Assembly: GCA_019359715.1 (NCBI GenBank)
Contig: JAHHGS010000065.1
Span: forward strand, 38,176-102,175
From: Aphanocapsa sp. GSE-SYN-MK-11-07L
GTDB lineage: Bacteria; Cyanobacteriota; Cyanobacteriia; Thermosynechococcales; Thermosynechococcaceae
Direction of reading: 5' to 3'
Length of the DNA: 64,000 nt
The position numbers and the translations under genes are program-made. Each line of letters begins with the position of its first letter. Position 1 is the stretch's first letter. Positions 9,115 through 18,335 of this stretch are shown here, one piece after another. Under the pieces are notes generated by a model, which worked only from the letters and a program-made list of their open reading frames with translations, was not told where the DNA came from and ran no database searches.

Positions 9115-11262
9115 TTACGGCGCAGCAGGCGGAGCACCTGGCCCTGGCGAGTACTGGTAACCAAAGTTAGATGACTGTGAATCATCAACAATCTTAGGCG
9201 TGACCAGCACCACCAGCTCTTGTCGCTGCTTCTGATTAGATTCACGTCTGAATAACCTGCCAAGAAGAGGAATATCGCCCAGGATTGGAATTTTGGTGAC
9301 GCTAGATCGATCAATATCTTGAATAATCCCACTCAAGAGGAGCGTTTGCCCATCTCGTAGTCTAATTTGTCCTGTTTCTAAGCGTCGCTGGGCAAGCAAG
9401 GTACCGGTTGAAGGGTTGGATACGCCCGGAAAGACAACACTGTAGGTTCCTGATGGAGAACTCACCTCTGGAGAGATGTTCAAAGTGATAAAACCGTTAT
9501 CATCAATCCGATCAACAGTCACATTGAAAATGACTCCAGCAGGACGAATGATTGGCCTAATTTGAGTACCTGTAGTGGCACCACCCGATGAAGTAGCAAC
9601 ATTTGACACTGTTGATTCAATGCCTGAAAAAATTTCTTGAGTCAAGTTTACCTGCGCAGCACTCCCCTCTTGAACCAGCAAGGTCGGGTTAGTGAGGATT
9701 TTGGCATTACCAGATTGAATTTGGATAACTAGACTAGCAAAGAAATTACTAACCGTGTCTCCAACCGGTAACCCAGGTATTGAGATACCAGGAAAAGCAA
9801 TTGGCTGCCTGATACCTCCATCTTCGAGAATAACACCAGGAAAAGCTTGTGGCGCTAAAGTACCCGAAGGTTGAGTGCCTCTCTGAAGAGTTAAACCCGT
9901 AGCATCAAAAATTGCTCCAAACAGACTCGTACCAAAATTAGTTTGAAAATCCGCATTAGATTGTTGAGAATTGAGCAAGTTTACGTCAACAAACTTGACA
10001 TTGATCAGCGCCTGTCTTTTCCGCACATCCAACTGAGTCAAAACTGAAGTAGCAAGTTCCACTTTACGCGGGGTGCCAATTAAAGTAACACTGTTAGTGC
10101 GAGCGTCCGCCACAACTTGCAATCCAGCCAATAAATTGCCTGTAGTAGCGCCATCCGCCCCCGCCCCACCATTAGCCCCATAAGATTCCAGGATTTCCAG
10201 CGCCCCTTGCTGGGTAATATTATCGGTGATGGTATTTTGTCGGTTAACTGCGGTTAGAGCCGTTGTGCCTGAAGACGTAGTTACCCCCCCACCAGTACCT
10301 TGACTAACACTACCCCCGGTCTGAGCCTCAGAGGATAGGGTTTGTACCGTAGTTTGCTGACTGGTAGCCCGCATTTGATTGAGGCGAATTGTTTTCACAA
10401 TTCGGTTTTGGGCTTCTGGTGGCAAATTTTTACCCACAAAAATAGTTTGTCCGACCCGATTGGCTTGTAAGCCAGTCACCCGCAGCACATAGTTGAAAAC
10501 ATCCTGCACCGATTCATTCTCAATATCTAAAGAGATCGTCTGCCCCGTTCCGGCAGGAGCGCCAGTGGTAGCGTCACTCGTCGCTTCCGCAAACGCCACA
10601 TTCACCCCAGCCGCTCTCGCCAATAGCGTCAATACCTCTCGGACGGGTGCTTCCCGCAGCAGCAAGCGAGGAATCCGCTCGCTGGTGTTTAAATCAATCA
10701 CATCTGGATTTGGATCAATTGGCCCAACCGACATATCGCCAACCGGGGGGGCAACGGCGCGCGGCATAAATGGCGGGGCTGCGGCTGGGCGCTGCCCCAT
10801 GGTGTTGGGCTGAGTTTGGCTGGCTGCGCTTGGGCCAGCCGGTTGTTGAACCGACGCAAAATTGAGCACCAGTCCACCGCCAGCATCCCGACGAATCACC
10901 TCGCCAGTCGGGGCTGCCCCAGTCCCCGTCACCGTGACCCGAATTGTGCTGGCATCGAGCTGGACAATTTCGATCGCGCTCACGCCGGGGGCTGGATTTT
11001 CTTGGCGGAAGTTTGGCCCGTCTGGTAAGCGGAGTTGGCTATTGCTGATGTCAGCGATCGCAGTATTGCCGCGATTGACCGTAAACACGGGCGGCCGGTT
11101 ATTGCCCTGAGTATTAAAGATTAGCTGCAACCCGGTTGAGGTTGGGTTGAGTTTAACTCCGGTAATTTCGGTTTGAGCTGCCCAACTGGGTTGAGGTGCA
11201 GCAACCAACAAAGCGGCTGCACCAGCGATCGCGATCGCATCTAATCCTTGATACCGTTTCAC
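9115..11262 (-). CDS. pilQ: Type IV pilus outer-membrane secretin PilQ
   Basis: A 715-residue secretin that forms the outer-membrane gate for type IV pili. A signal peptide ends near ...PQPSWAAQ (residues 20-30). An AMIN domain follows (residues ~35-130), then a Pro-rich linker, a secretin N-domain around residues 205-280 (LLLREAPVREVLTLLARAAGVN), an N1-like domain, and the C-terminal secretin barrel ending in RQELVVLVTPKIVDD. A low-complexity Gly/Ser/Thr stretch lies at about residues 310-340. The start is a GTG at 11262 with AGAGGAG eight bases upstream. It is the last gene of pilMNOQ; in most cyanobacteria, as here, pilP is absent. Confidence 0.95.
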   Translation of the reverse strand: MKRYQGLDAIAIAGAAALLVAAPQPSWAAQTEITGVKLNPTSTGLQLIFNTQGNNRPPVFTVNRGNTAIADISNSQLRLPDGPNFRQENPAPGVSAIEIVQLDASTIRVTVTGTGAAPTGEVIRRDAGGGLVLNFASVQQPAGPSAASQTQPNTMGQRPAAAPPFMPRAVAPPVGDMSVGPIDPNPDVIDLNTSERIPRLLLREAPVREVLTLLARAAGVNVAFAEATSDATTGAPAGTGQTISLDIENESVQDVFNYVLRVTGLQANRVGQTIFVGKNLPPEAQNRIVKTIRLNQMRATSQQTTVQTLSSEAQTGGSVSQGTGGGVTTSSGTTALTAVNRQNTITDNITQQGALEILESYGANGGAGADGATTGNLLAGLQVVADARTNSVTLIGTPRKVELATSVLTQLDVRKRQALINVKFVDVNLLNSQQSNADFQTNFGTSLFGAIFDATGLTLQRGTQPSGTLAPQAFPGVILEDGGIRQPIAFPGISIPGLPVGDTVSNFFASLVIQIQSGNAKILTNPTLLVQEGSAAQVNLTQEIFSGIESTVSNVATSSGGATTGTQIRPIIRPAGVIFNVTVDRIDDNGFITLNISPEVSSPSGTYSVVFPGVSNPSTGTLLAQRRLETGQIRLRDGQTLLLSGIIQDIDRSSVTKIPILGDIPLLGRLFRRESNQKQRQELVVLVTPKIVDDSQSSNFGYQYSPGPGAPPAAP

Positions 11263-11346
11263 TTTTCACTCCTCTTCAACAAATGATCAAAATTATTAAT
11301 CGTCAAATCGTTTATTGCGCTCAACCGGCGGGCAAGCCATCAAAAA

Positions 11347-12051
11347 TTAAGGGGGGGGAGCTGCCGCTGGGGGGGGAGCCGCCGCCGCAATTTCTTCGGG
11401 AGTCAGCGGAACATAGGCAACTAGCTCAAAAGTAGAAGTAATTTGGTCTCGCCCCGTAGACTCTTTTGCCTCAGCTTGCACCTCCGTTGTTAGTTTTTGA
11501 ACCACCAAAAGCGTTTGCAAGCGATCAATGGTTTGCAGAATATTCAGGGTCTGGCTAAAACTGCCCTTGAACGAAACCGCCGTTACCTGCCGCTTCAGCT
11601 TGTTATTTAAATCTCCCCCCAGCGATGAATCCGTCACAATCACGGGATCTGTCGGCTCGAATTTAAGCAGTTGAGCTTGGTTCTGAACAATCATTTTGTT
11701 CAAGTCAAGCAGCAGTGTATCGAGAGCAGCCTGGGATGAAAAGAGCGCCCTCACTTCCTGATTTCCGGACTTGGCCCGATTAACGCTAGCAATTACCCCC
11801 TGGACTTGCTTCACCAGCTCAGCTTTTTGGGCCAGATCGGCTTGCTTTTGGTCAATGCTCTCGCTCAGTTTGCCAGACTCTTGCAGGGCAGGCAGGATCA
11901 GCATATTGCCCAAGTAGGCAGCCACACCTATCCCTAAGACACCGATCAGAATCCCAGTCACAACCGGGGTAAACGTAATCCCAAAAAGTTGGGGATAGGC
12001 TTTTACCTCTGGCTCTGGAGCGGAGGGTGCGTATTCTCCGGTCAGGGTCAT
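11347..12051 (-). CDS. pilO: Type IV pilus assembly protein PilO
   Basis: A 234-residue inner-membrane alignment protein that pairs with PilN. A short cytoplasmic N terminus is followed by one membrane segment near residues 28-52 (FTPVVTGILIGVLGIGVAAYL). A periplasmic coiled coil spans about residues 57-110, and a ferredoxin-like domain follows. The C-terminal tail is Ala/Pro-rich. The start ATG overlaps the pilN stop in ATGA, so translation is probably coupled. Confidence 0.9.
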   Translation of the reverse strand: MTLTGEYAPSAPEPEVKAYPQLFGITFTPVVTGILIGVLGIGVAAYLGNMLILPALQESGKLSESIDQKQADLAQKAELVKQVQGVIASVNRAKSGNQEVRALFSSQAALDTLLLDLNKMIVQNQAQLLKFEPTDPVIVTDSSLGGDLNNKLKRQVTAVSFKGSFSQTLNILQTIDRLQTLLVVQKLTTEVQAEAKESTGRDQITSTFELVAYVPLTPEEIAAAAPPPAAAPPP

Positions 12052-12839
12052 TGCTTAATCACTCCTTTCTGCTTCAGAAAATTAATCCGCGAGACCAGTC
12101 CAGCCGCCCCATTCTTACTCAATTCTGGCAGCAAGGCTGAGGCAGGAGTTGTCGTCGTGGCTGTGGTAATTGTGTAGTCGATCAAGCTGGGGCCTTTAGC
12201 ATCTTCAGGCGCTCGCTGCGATCGCACCAACTTAGTTGAATCGCTCTTCAGAAAAGGAGATTGTTGCAGGATCAGCACGAAATCGTTGATGTCGCTAAAG
12301 GAGCGAGCTTTACCCGTCAGCGTCAGAGCAGTACTGCCATCAGGCGGTGGGGCTGGAGCGGCGGCGGGAGCTGGCGCAGGAGCAGCACCATCTGCCGGAG
12401 CAGCGGCGGGAGCGGGTGCCGGGGGTGGGGCCGGTGCCGCCTGCTCAATTTTGGCGATTTGGAGCGTTGGGGGTACGCGATCGCGAATATCCTGGAGGGT
12501 GGCTGACCACGGTTTGATCTGATTAAACACAGTCGCCAGCGCTTGGGTCTCGGTATTGATCCGCTGTTCTTCGGCTTTGAGTTTATCTAGCTCAGACAAC
12601 TGAGGGGCAATTTTAGCCAGTTGGTCATCCAGATTTCGCTCTTGTTCAGCCAGTTGTTGATTCCGAAAAGTCAGGAGGGCTGAACCCAGTAGCACCAACC
12701 CCACCGCCGCTGCTGCAACCACGCCCCCTAAAATGATCGGGGTATTATCGACTGGGCCAGCCGCCACACCGCCGCGTGAGACTTCCTCTTTGCCAAAGCC
12801 CGGCCGATCTCTGAGCAGATTAATATCAATTGAAAACAT
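12048..12839 (-). CDS. pilN: Type IV pilus assembly protein PilN
   Basis: A 263-residue inner-membrane protein with the conserved N-terminal INLLRDRP motif (residues 6-13), which inserts into PilM. One membrane segment lies at about residues 34-57. A periplasmic coiled coil follows (residues 60-110), then a fimbrial-assembly domain. An unusual insertion of about 35 residues made almost only of Ala and Pro lies near residues 137-172, within the periplasmic region. The start overlaps the pilM stop by one base (TAATG). It works with PilM and PilO as the alignment complex. Confidence 0.92.
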   Translation of the reverse strand: MFSIDINLLRDRPGFGKEEVSRGGVAAGPVDNTPIILGGVVAAAAVGLVLLGSALLTFRNQQLAEQERNLDDQLAKIAPQLSELDKLKAEEQRINTETQALATVFNQIKPWSATLQDIRDRVPPTLQIAKIEQAAPAPPPAPAPAAAPADGAAPAPAPAAAPAPPPDGSTALTLTGKARSFSDINDFVLILQQSPFLKSDSTKLVRSQRAPEDAKGPSLIDYTITTATTTTPASALLPELSKNGAAGLVSRINFLKQKGVIKQ

Positions 12840-13921
12840 TACTGTGCCCCTCGTAAACCCAACCCGACCACCGTTCCCAACCCTGGCCGCTTTTCGGCAG
12901 AAACATCTTGCGGAAGCTGTAGCCCCAAATTTTCGACTGGGTCAACCAAGGTTGCCGTTAAGTTCAACCGCTGGGTAAAGAACTCGTCAATTTGCCCCAC
13001 GCCTGCCCCCGGCCCAGCCAGTAAAACTTGAGCAATTTCTAAATCTTCGCCCTGGTTTAAGTAGAAATCTACCGAGCGCCGAATCTCATCGGCCAAATCG
13101 CCCAAGACTCTGATAATGGCGGCAGCGCTAGGATTACTGGCACCGCCATCCGTGGGGCTAACGGGCACCGTCATGCTGCTGAGCAAATCAACCCCCATCG
13201 CGGTTGGCAAGTTCATGGCTCGACTAATCGCGGCCTGAATTTGCTGGGTACCAATTGGCACCTTGCGGTTGAACTGGGGAATCCCATCCATGACGATACT
13301 AATTTCAGTCCCGTCGTACTCAATATCTACAACTGCTACTGCTTCACCGGGGGCAAACTGCAAAAGCTGGTTGCGAATGGTGCGCATCAGGGCAAAGCTA
13401 CTGACTTCCAAAAAATTCAGTTGCAGACCAGCCTGGGCAAAGACATTAATATAAGACTCAGTAATTTCTTTCGGCGTAGCGACGAGCAAGACTTCTACCC
13501 GCTCAATCCCATCCTCATCGATCGTGGTTCCTAGTTTTTGGTAGTCTACATCTGCTTCTTCTCTTGGAAAAGGCAAATAAAGCGCCGCCTCTTGATTGAG
13601 CACCATGTCTCTGAGTTCAAAATCATCCAGCTCAGCCGGCAGCTTGATCAAGCGAATCACTGCCTCTCCAATTGGGACGGCACTCGCAGCTTGCTTGAGC
13701 TTAACTTTCTTCTCCTCTAACCCCTGCCGAATAGCATCGGCGATCGCCATCACATCAACGATCCGGCCGTCATGAAACGCCCCTTCAGGCATCGGAACCG
13801 ATGACAGAGATGTCATCTTGATTCCTGACTTTAATTGTTGCAGTTGGGCAATATTGACACGCTCTGGGGTAAGTTCTACCCCCAAGCCCTGTTTAGCCCT
13901 AGAAAACAGCGAAGCGATCAC
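12839..13921 (-). CDS. pilM: Type IV pilus assembly protein PilM
   Basis: A 360-residue cytoplasmic actin-like ATPase of the pilus alignment complex. The N-terminal GVELTPERVNIAQL is the first phosphate-binding strand region. VAVVDIEYDGTEISIVMDG (residues ~193-212) is the second, and LLAGPGAGVGQIDEFF (residues ~303-318) is the adenosine-binding region. The start is a GTG at 13921 with no strong Shine-Dalgarno sequence. It is the first gene of the pilMNOQ operon, whose promoter must lie in the 420 bp upstream. Confidence 0.93.
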   Translation of the reverse strand: MIASLFSRAKQGLGVELTPERVNIAQLQQLKSGIKMTSLSSVPMPEGAFHDGRIVDVMAIADAIRQGLEEKKVKLKQAASAVPIGEAVIRLIKLPAELDDFELRDMVLNQEAALYLPFPREEADVDYQKLGTTIDEDGIERVEVLLVATPKEITESYINVFAQAGLQLNFLEVSSFALMRTIRNQLLQFAPGEAVAVVDIEYDGTEISIVMDGIPQFNRKVPIGTQQIQAAISRAMNLPTAMGVDLLSSMTVPVSPTDGGASNPSAAAIIRVLGDLADEIRRSVDFYLNQGEDLEIAQVLLAGPGAGVGQIDEFFTQRLNLTATLVDPVENLGLQLPQDVSAEKRPGLGTVVGLGLRGAQ

Positions 13922-14344
13922 AGCGTTGTCCGTTGCGTTAGCTAAAGGTTTTGAGTTGGACTTGAGGAGTGAGTTGAGGGAGGCTATCCCTAGATGGGAT
14001 AATAGCGGACTTCGAGCAAAATCGCTAGCTATTTATATGCGAAACAATAAGTCCCTATGCAGGTGTCGCTGATGCTCGTCAGGCGTTAATTACTCAACAA
14101 GACTGTTGACTCGATGGCTGAGAACATTAATACCGTCAATGCTCTCTAATATTCTTAATCTAATTAATAACTCTGATCCATTCGATCGATTCGTTTAAGA
14201 CAGCTACACAAATGCTGTTTGGTTTCACCCCCCGTAGGAGTTATTTTGCCAGAACCCCTTCCTGATTGTCAAAGGGATGAAGCGTAAACCCAACATCAAA
14301 ACAGCGGCATTTAGGTCTGACGATCAGAAGCTGGTCTGAGGAAG
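13922..14344. other. Intergenic region carrying the pilM promoter
   Basis: About 420 bp between pilM and the ABC permease, both on the minus strand. No ORF or RNA gene is supported. The end near 13922-14060 should contain the pilus-operon leader. No clear terminator for the permease gene could be found. Confidence 0.45.
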
Positions 14345-15127
14345 CTAACTAGAGGCACTCGTATAAAAGCGCAAAGCAAACTGCCAGAATCGGCTAGACG
14401 TATAGAATAGTCCTGCTGCCAAGCAAGCTGAGGCTAGAAGCCAACTTGTTTGAGAGCGGGCTAAAATTACTTCGGCTGGAGCAGTGGTTAAAAATGCAAC
14501 CGGAATTACAAATGTAAAGAAAATCCGATAGCTGGCTGGGTAGGCCGCCATCGGAAACCGTCCGGCTTCAACTAGCCCCCGCAATACTTCGGTCACATTG
14601 TAGATTTTGACAAACCAAATACTAGTGGCTCCTAACATAAACCAAAGGCTATACAAGCTGATCAAGCCAAAGCCAAGCGGAATCATGCCGACTAAGTAGC
14701 TAGTGAATGGCAAATCGAGTTGATGCCCGGCATAGCCAATCAAAATTAATCCAAACAGCAAATCTGGCAACCCCCAAGGTGAAAGGGTGTAGGTGGAAAG
14801 CCAAAACTGACTGCTAATCGGTTTGAGCAAGACAAAATCTAAGGTTCCTTCTTGAACATGGCGGACAATCCGGTTTAGATTTGGCACCAAAAAGCTGGCC
14901 GAAAATCCCTGGAGGAGCGTGAAGATGCCTAAGACAATCAGCGCCTCATCCCAAGACCAACCGCTAAACGTATAGCCTTGGCGGTAGAACAAAAATAGTC
15001 CAAACAGGCTACCGGCAAGGTTCCCTAGACTACTGAGGCTAGCCAGCAAAAAGTTAGCCCGATATTCCATTTCAGCCGCGATCGCGGCTCCCCAAAACTG
15101 CCTCAGTATCCGTAGGTATTTCTGCAT
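14345..15127 (-). CDS. ABC-2 family transporter permease
   Basis: 260 residues with about six membrane segments, resembling the ABC-2 permease family that contains many cyanobacterial proteins of unknown substrate. Typical features are the N-terminal QFWGAAIAAEMEYRANFLL and the loop VQEGTLDFVLLKPISSQFWLS. No ATPase gene lies beside it; the partner is presumably elsewhere, often next to a second permease. It begins only 3 bp after the stop of the BMC-H shell gene, which implies co-transcription. Confidence 0.85.
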   Translation of the reverse strand: MQKYLRILRQFWGAAIAAEMEYRANFLLASLSSLGNLAGSLFGLFLFYRQGYTFSGWSWDEALIVLGIFTLLQGFSASFLVPNLNRIVRHVQEGTLDFVLLKPISSQFWLSTYTLSPWGLPDLLFGLILIGYAGHQLDLPFTSYLVGMIPLGFGLISLYSLWFMLGATSIWFVKIYNVTEVLRGLVEAGRFPMAAYPASYRIFFTFVIPVAFLTTAPAEVILARSQTSWLLASACLAAGLFYTSSRFWQFALRFYTSASS

Positions 15128-15130
15128 GGT

Positions 15131-15445
15131 CTAGAGCAAAAAATCATCGGCAGGCTGACCCGATGGAGCGTTGACGGGTAAGACAAATTCCAGGTTGTCA
15201 TTCGGGCGGGCAATAATTTGATGGGAAACTAACTCACCGCCCTCGACATGGCGGACAGCATCAATCCCAGCTTTGACGGCTGCATTCACTTCGCCAACGT
15301 CGCCTCGGATCACGACAGTCCAGTAGGCACCCCCGACTTGCTCGCAGCTTACCACCGCCACCTGAGCACTTTTCACCATCGCATCTGCGACCTGCAGCAG
15401 AGAGGGATAGCCTTTAACTTGCACCATGCCGATCGCGATCGTCAT
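15131..15445 (-). CDS. Divergent CcmK-like BMC-H shell protein
   Basis: A 104-residue single-BMC-domain protein that should form hexamers in a carboxysome facet. MTIAIGMVQVKGYPSLLQVADAMVKSA at the start, VIRGDVGEVNAAVKAGIDAV in the middle and IIARPNDNLEFVLPV near the end match CcmK. The pore region is unusual: CcmK2-type K-I-G-S-G-R is replaced by Q-V-G-G-A-Y (residues ~37-42). A TTG start nine bases upstream is possible, but the ATG at 15445 matches the family N terminus. It lies outside any ccm operon, directly ahead of an ABC permease. It is probably a minor facet subunit altering shell permeability, which is inference. Confidence 0.85.
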   Translation of the reverse strand: MTIAIGMVQVKGYPSLLQVADAMVKSAQVAVVSCEQVGGAYWTVVIRGDVGEVNAAVKAGIDAVRHVEGGELVSHQIIARPNDNLEFVLPVNAPSGQPADDFLL

Positions 15446-15732
15446 AACTACCAAATCATCTGCTTGAAATCTGAGCAGCAGAGCATACTTGGATCATAGC
15501 CGCTGATTATTGTTTAAGTTCAAAAATTGCCAGTCCCAAATTTGCCATCCCCCGCTTAGACCACAGCAACCGCATGTAGATTCTGAAGGATTAAACCCCG
15601 CCAGGAATAGCTCGCCGAGGTATGCCTGGCAGACCAATTTCTGACTATAAATTTTTGCACCGATTATTCGCAACTGACCCCAGAGATCAGAGATAGTCAA
15701 ACTAGAGATTGCTTTTATCTGCTTAGGCAAAA

Positions 15733-16404
15733 ATGATCGCTCATCCTAGCCTAGAACAACTGGCTGCCCAGCTTAAAAGCCCAATTTTAAAAGATCGGGT
15801 GTTGGCTTTGATTGAGCTGAAAAAAGAAACCATTTCTGTCCAAGATGCCTATCCATTGCTGAAGCAGGCGATCGCCGATGAAAATGTCCAGATTCGCGGC
15901 ATGGCAGCTTTCTCACTTGGCATTAAGCAAACGCCCGAAAATTGGTCGATTCTGACCGAGCTATTAAACGCTGACCCAGACTATAACGTGCGAGCGATGG
16001 CTGCCGGAGCCTTAGGCTATCTGGAAGACAAGCGCGCCGTCGATTGTCTGCGTCACGCTTTTTATGAAGATACAAGCTGGTTAGTCCAGTTCAGCGCTGC
16101 GGTTGCCCTCGGCAATTTGCGCGACCTTCAGGCCCAAGCTGTTTTGCTAGAGGCGCTAGCTAGCTCAAATACACTGCTGCAAGAGGCGGCGGTGATGGCG
16201 CTAGGCGAAATTGGCGCGGTTGAACACGTCGATCGCCTGCTCAGCTTTGTCAACTCCAATGACTGGATGCTGCGGAAACGGTTAGCAGAGGCTTTAGGCA
16301 ATTTACCCTGTCCCCAAAGTCAGTCAGCTCTAAAATTTTTGCAGAAGGACGCGCACCCACAGGTTGCCGCAGCCGCCAAGTTAGCCCTCGAAGATTCAGA
16401 ATAA
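15733..16404 (+). CDS. HEAT-repeat protein, bilin lyase / NblB-like
   Basis: 223 residues built almost entirely from HEAT-like helical repeats of about 30 residues. The pattern R-x-x-A-A-x-A-L-G-x-L recurs at residues ~50-65, ~85-100, ~120-135, ~150-160 and ~180-195. This architecture is shared by CpcE/CpcF-type bilin lyases and the phycobilisome-degradation protein NblB. The length fits NblB better than CpcE, but sequence alone cannot separate them. It lies in a group with a phycobilisome-domain protein, a second HEAT protein and a CpcS-type lyase. Confidence 0.8.
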   Translation: MIAHPSLEQLAAQLKSPILKDRVLALIELKKETISVQDAYPLLKQAIADENVQIRGMAAFSLGIKQTPENWSILTELLNADPDYNVRAMAAGALGYLEDKRAVDCLRHAFYEDTSWLVQFSAAVALGNLRDLQAQAVLLEALASSNTLLQEAAVMALGEIGAVEHVDRLLSFVNSNDWMLRKRLAEALGNLPCPQSQSALKFLQKDAHPQVAAAAKLALEDSE

Positions 16405-16476
16405 AGCTTTCAGAACCGTAACCTAGAAAATTCTAAATCAGTTCACCTATCTGATTCGACATACCTATCGTCAAGA

Positions 16477-17055
16477 CTAATCACGAAATTGCTTGAGTTG
16501 CTCAATCAGGCGATCGAAGTAGGGGGCAAGGGTGGCTGACTGGTCTGGGGCAACCCGCTTTAAGCTAGCCGTCTTGATTCCTTCTAGCCCGACCACCATT
16601 GCATCAAGCGGCACCTGCAATTCTTGATAGAGCAGTTGCATGTAATGCAGTCCTTCGGAACTGGTGTAATCCGTTCGCTGACCGACAATGCCGTAGGTAA
16701 TGCAGCGTAAAAAGTGCCAAAAGTCTCGCCAGCAGGCAGCAGCCCGTTCTGGCGGGTAAAGTCCGCCTCCCGGTTCAGTCATGTTGGGAAAAGTTTGGAT
16801 GACCTGCGCTCTGGCTTCATCAACAATTTCGCTGACCTGATCGCGCAGCAGTTGAACAACTGGCAATAGCTGCGAGGACTGGGGCGACAGGGTTTGAAGT
16901 TGCTCAAGCTCTTGATCAGTCAAGTAACACCCTTGGTCATCGGCGGCCTGGAAAAGGGCGATCGAGTCCACAGAATGGCTGTCTTGCCAAGTTGAAAAGC
17001 TGACAATTCTGGCTTTTTGGATCAGCTCTCGAACTTTTTCGCTCAGTGGTGCCAT
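16477..17055 (-). CDS. Phycobilisome-domain globin-like protein with intact chromophore motif
   Basis: 192 residues resembling phycobiliprotein subunits. Around residues 105-125 (RAAACWRDFWHFLRCITYGI) the protein has C108-x-R110-D111, matching the chromophore-binding Cys84, Arg86 and Asp87 of phycocyanin and allophycocyanin. The following GLEGIK segment matches the C-terminal helix region. The N terminus is longer and diverges from antenna subunits. A TTG lies six bases upstream; the ATG at 17055 is preferred. Between two HEAT-repeat lyase-like genes, it is probably a non-antenna bilin-binding or bilin-handling globin rather than a rod or core subunit. Confidence 0.75.
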   Translation of the reverse strand: MAPLSEKVRELIQKARIVSFSTWQDSHSVDSIALFQAADDQGCYLTDQELEQLQTLSPQSSQLLPVVQLLRDQVSEIVDEARAQVIQTFPNMTEPGGGLYPPERAAACWRDFWHFLRCITYGIVGQRTDYTSSEGLHYMQLLYQELQVPLDAMVVGLEGIKTASLKRVAPDQSATLAPYFDRLIEQLKQFRD

Positions 17056-17233
17056 GGTCAAAATTCAACTTAAATTCAGGACTCAAACCACTCCCATTTT
17101 TGCATTAGCGGGCCGCCCTAAATCTGTGATGATTTTAAGCTGGTTGGCAAATCAAAATCCTGACGTGAATCCAATCAAACCCAGCCCTCAGCACTTTGCC
17201 ATAGAGTGGAGAAAGCTGCTACTACTCACACCT

Positions 17234-17893
17234 ATGGATCTTCAGCAAATCGAAACCGATCTGCAAAACCCGGATTTTCAATATCGTCTCAAGGCGATCG
17301 CTGCCCTCAAAGATTACCCTTCAGAGGTGGCAGTTCCGATTTTGAGCCGCCATTTACACGACTCTGAGTTTTTAGTCCGATCGTTTGTGGCGATGGGTTT
17401 AGGCAAACAGCGGATCGACAAATCCTTTGCCCTGCTGCTTCAGATCATGAAATTTGACAATACGCCGAACGTGCGGGCCGAAGCCGCCAACTCTTTATCG
17501 CTGTTTGGACGAATTTCAGCCTCTCATTTGGTGCAAGCGTTTGTGCAGGATGATCACTGGCTGGTGCGGCGCAGCATTTTAGCTGCCTTGGTTGAATTAG
17601 GCTGCGCTGAAGAAGTGTTAGAGGTTTGCCAAGAAGCGCTCAAGGGTGAAGATCAGCCCGTCCAAGAAACGGCAGTCGATGCGCTGGGATCGCTGGCCCA
17701 GACTCGGCAACAGGCAGCCGCCCTGTCTCATTTGCTGGTGCTTAAGGATGCTCCGAGCGATCGCCTGCGGGTGCGAGTCGCCTATGCGCTGAAGCAGTTT
17801 GAACACCCAGCAGCCAAAGATGCGCTGGCTCAACTCAGACAAGACCCCAGCCATCAGGTGATCGGGGCGGCGCTCGAAGATTTAGTCCCCTAA
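17234..17893 (+). CDS. nblB: HEAT-repeat protein, NblB / bilin lyase-like
   Basis: 219 residues of HEAT repeats, starting MDLQQIETDLQNPDFQYRLKAI. Repeats with the V-R-x-x-A-x-x-x-L motif fall at ~40-55, ~75-90, ~105-120, ~145-155 and ~180-195. NblB proteins of this length help release or dismantle phycobilisome chromophores during nutrient stress; the assignment is by length and repeat layout only. A longer frame begins at 17054, but the added 60 residues lack family character and the ATG at 17234 gives the usual length. It diverges from the phycobilisome-domain gene. Confidence 0.75.
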   Translation: MDLQQIETDLQNPDFQYRLKAIAALKDYPSEVAVPILSRHLHDSEFLVRSFVAMGLGKQRIDKSFALLLQIMKFDNTPNVRAEAANSLSLFGRISASHLVQAFVQDDHWLVRRSILAALVELGCAEEVLEVCQEALKGEDQPVQETAVDALGSLAQTRQQAAALSHLLVLKDAPSDRLRVRVAYALKQFEHPAAKDALAQLRQDPSHQVIGAALEDLVP

Positions 17894-18026
17894 TCGCTAA
17901 CGCATAAATTGGCTAAAATGTCTATAGCGATGTAGCGACGGTTACAGATTTTTACAGAAAAACTGTCAAAGTCAGGGAGGATTTAAGGCAACTTTTGGCC
18001 ATGCTGAGGTCAAGCAGGAGGAGATT

Positions 18027-18230
18027 ATGGCTAAGTTATTGGGGTCAGGGCAGATGACCTGGAAACTTGAAGGGGCGATCGACTGCGCTTTGCACTTGCG
18101 GCATCATCCCTCCGAGCCGTGGTTTCCCTACGAAAATTTTCCAGAATACGTTGTTGCCGATCCCCCGGAAATTTCTAAGGGGTATGCCACTTTTCTGGCA
18201 TTGCTGAAGAAAGGCTGGACGACAGTTTGA
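18027..18230 (+). CDS. Small conserved-looking hypothetical protein
   Basis: 67 residues, MAKLLGSGQMTWKLEGAIDC at the start, with several aromatic residues and Pro-Trp motifs (SEPWFPYENFPEY). The ATG at 18027 has AGGAGGAG ideally spaced upstream, and codon use matches neighbours, so it is probably translated. No signal peptide or membrane segment. It sits between an NblB-like gene and a CpcS-type lyase and may share their transcript. Function unknown. Confidence 0.65.
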   Translation: MAKLLGSGQMTWKLEGAIDCALHLRHHPSEPWFPYENFPEYVVADPPEISKGYATFLALLKKGWTTV

Positions 18231-18335
18231 ATAATATGAAGTAGCATGAAGGAGTGTAAAAATTTCGCAAACAGCTTGACTTAGGTGCTTGTTTACGCAG
18301 TATTGAAACTTTAGTCTTGGTGAGGTTTGGTTCAG

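Noticed and set aside
15494..15730. 78-codon minus-strand frame upstream of the BMC-H gene
   Set aside because: It ends at the start of the HEAT-repeat gene on the other strand. The sequence is low in structure and has no family features, so it is probably chance.
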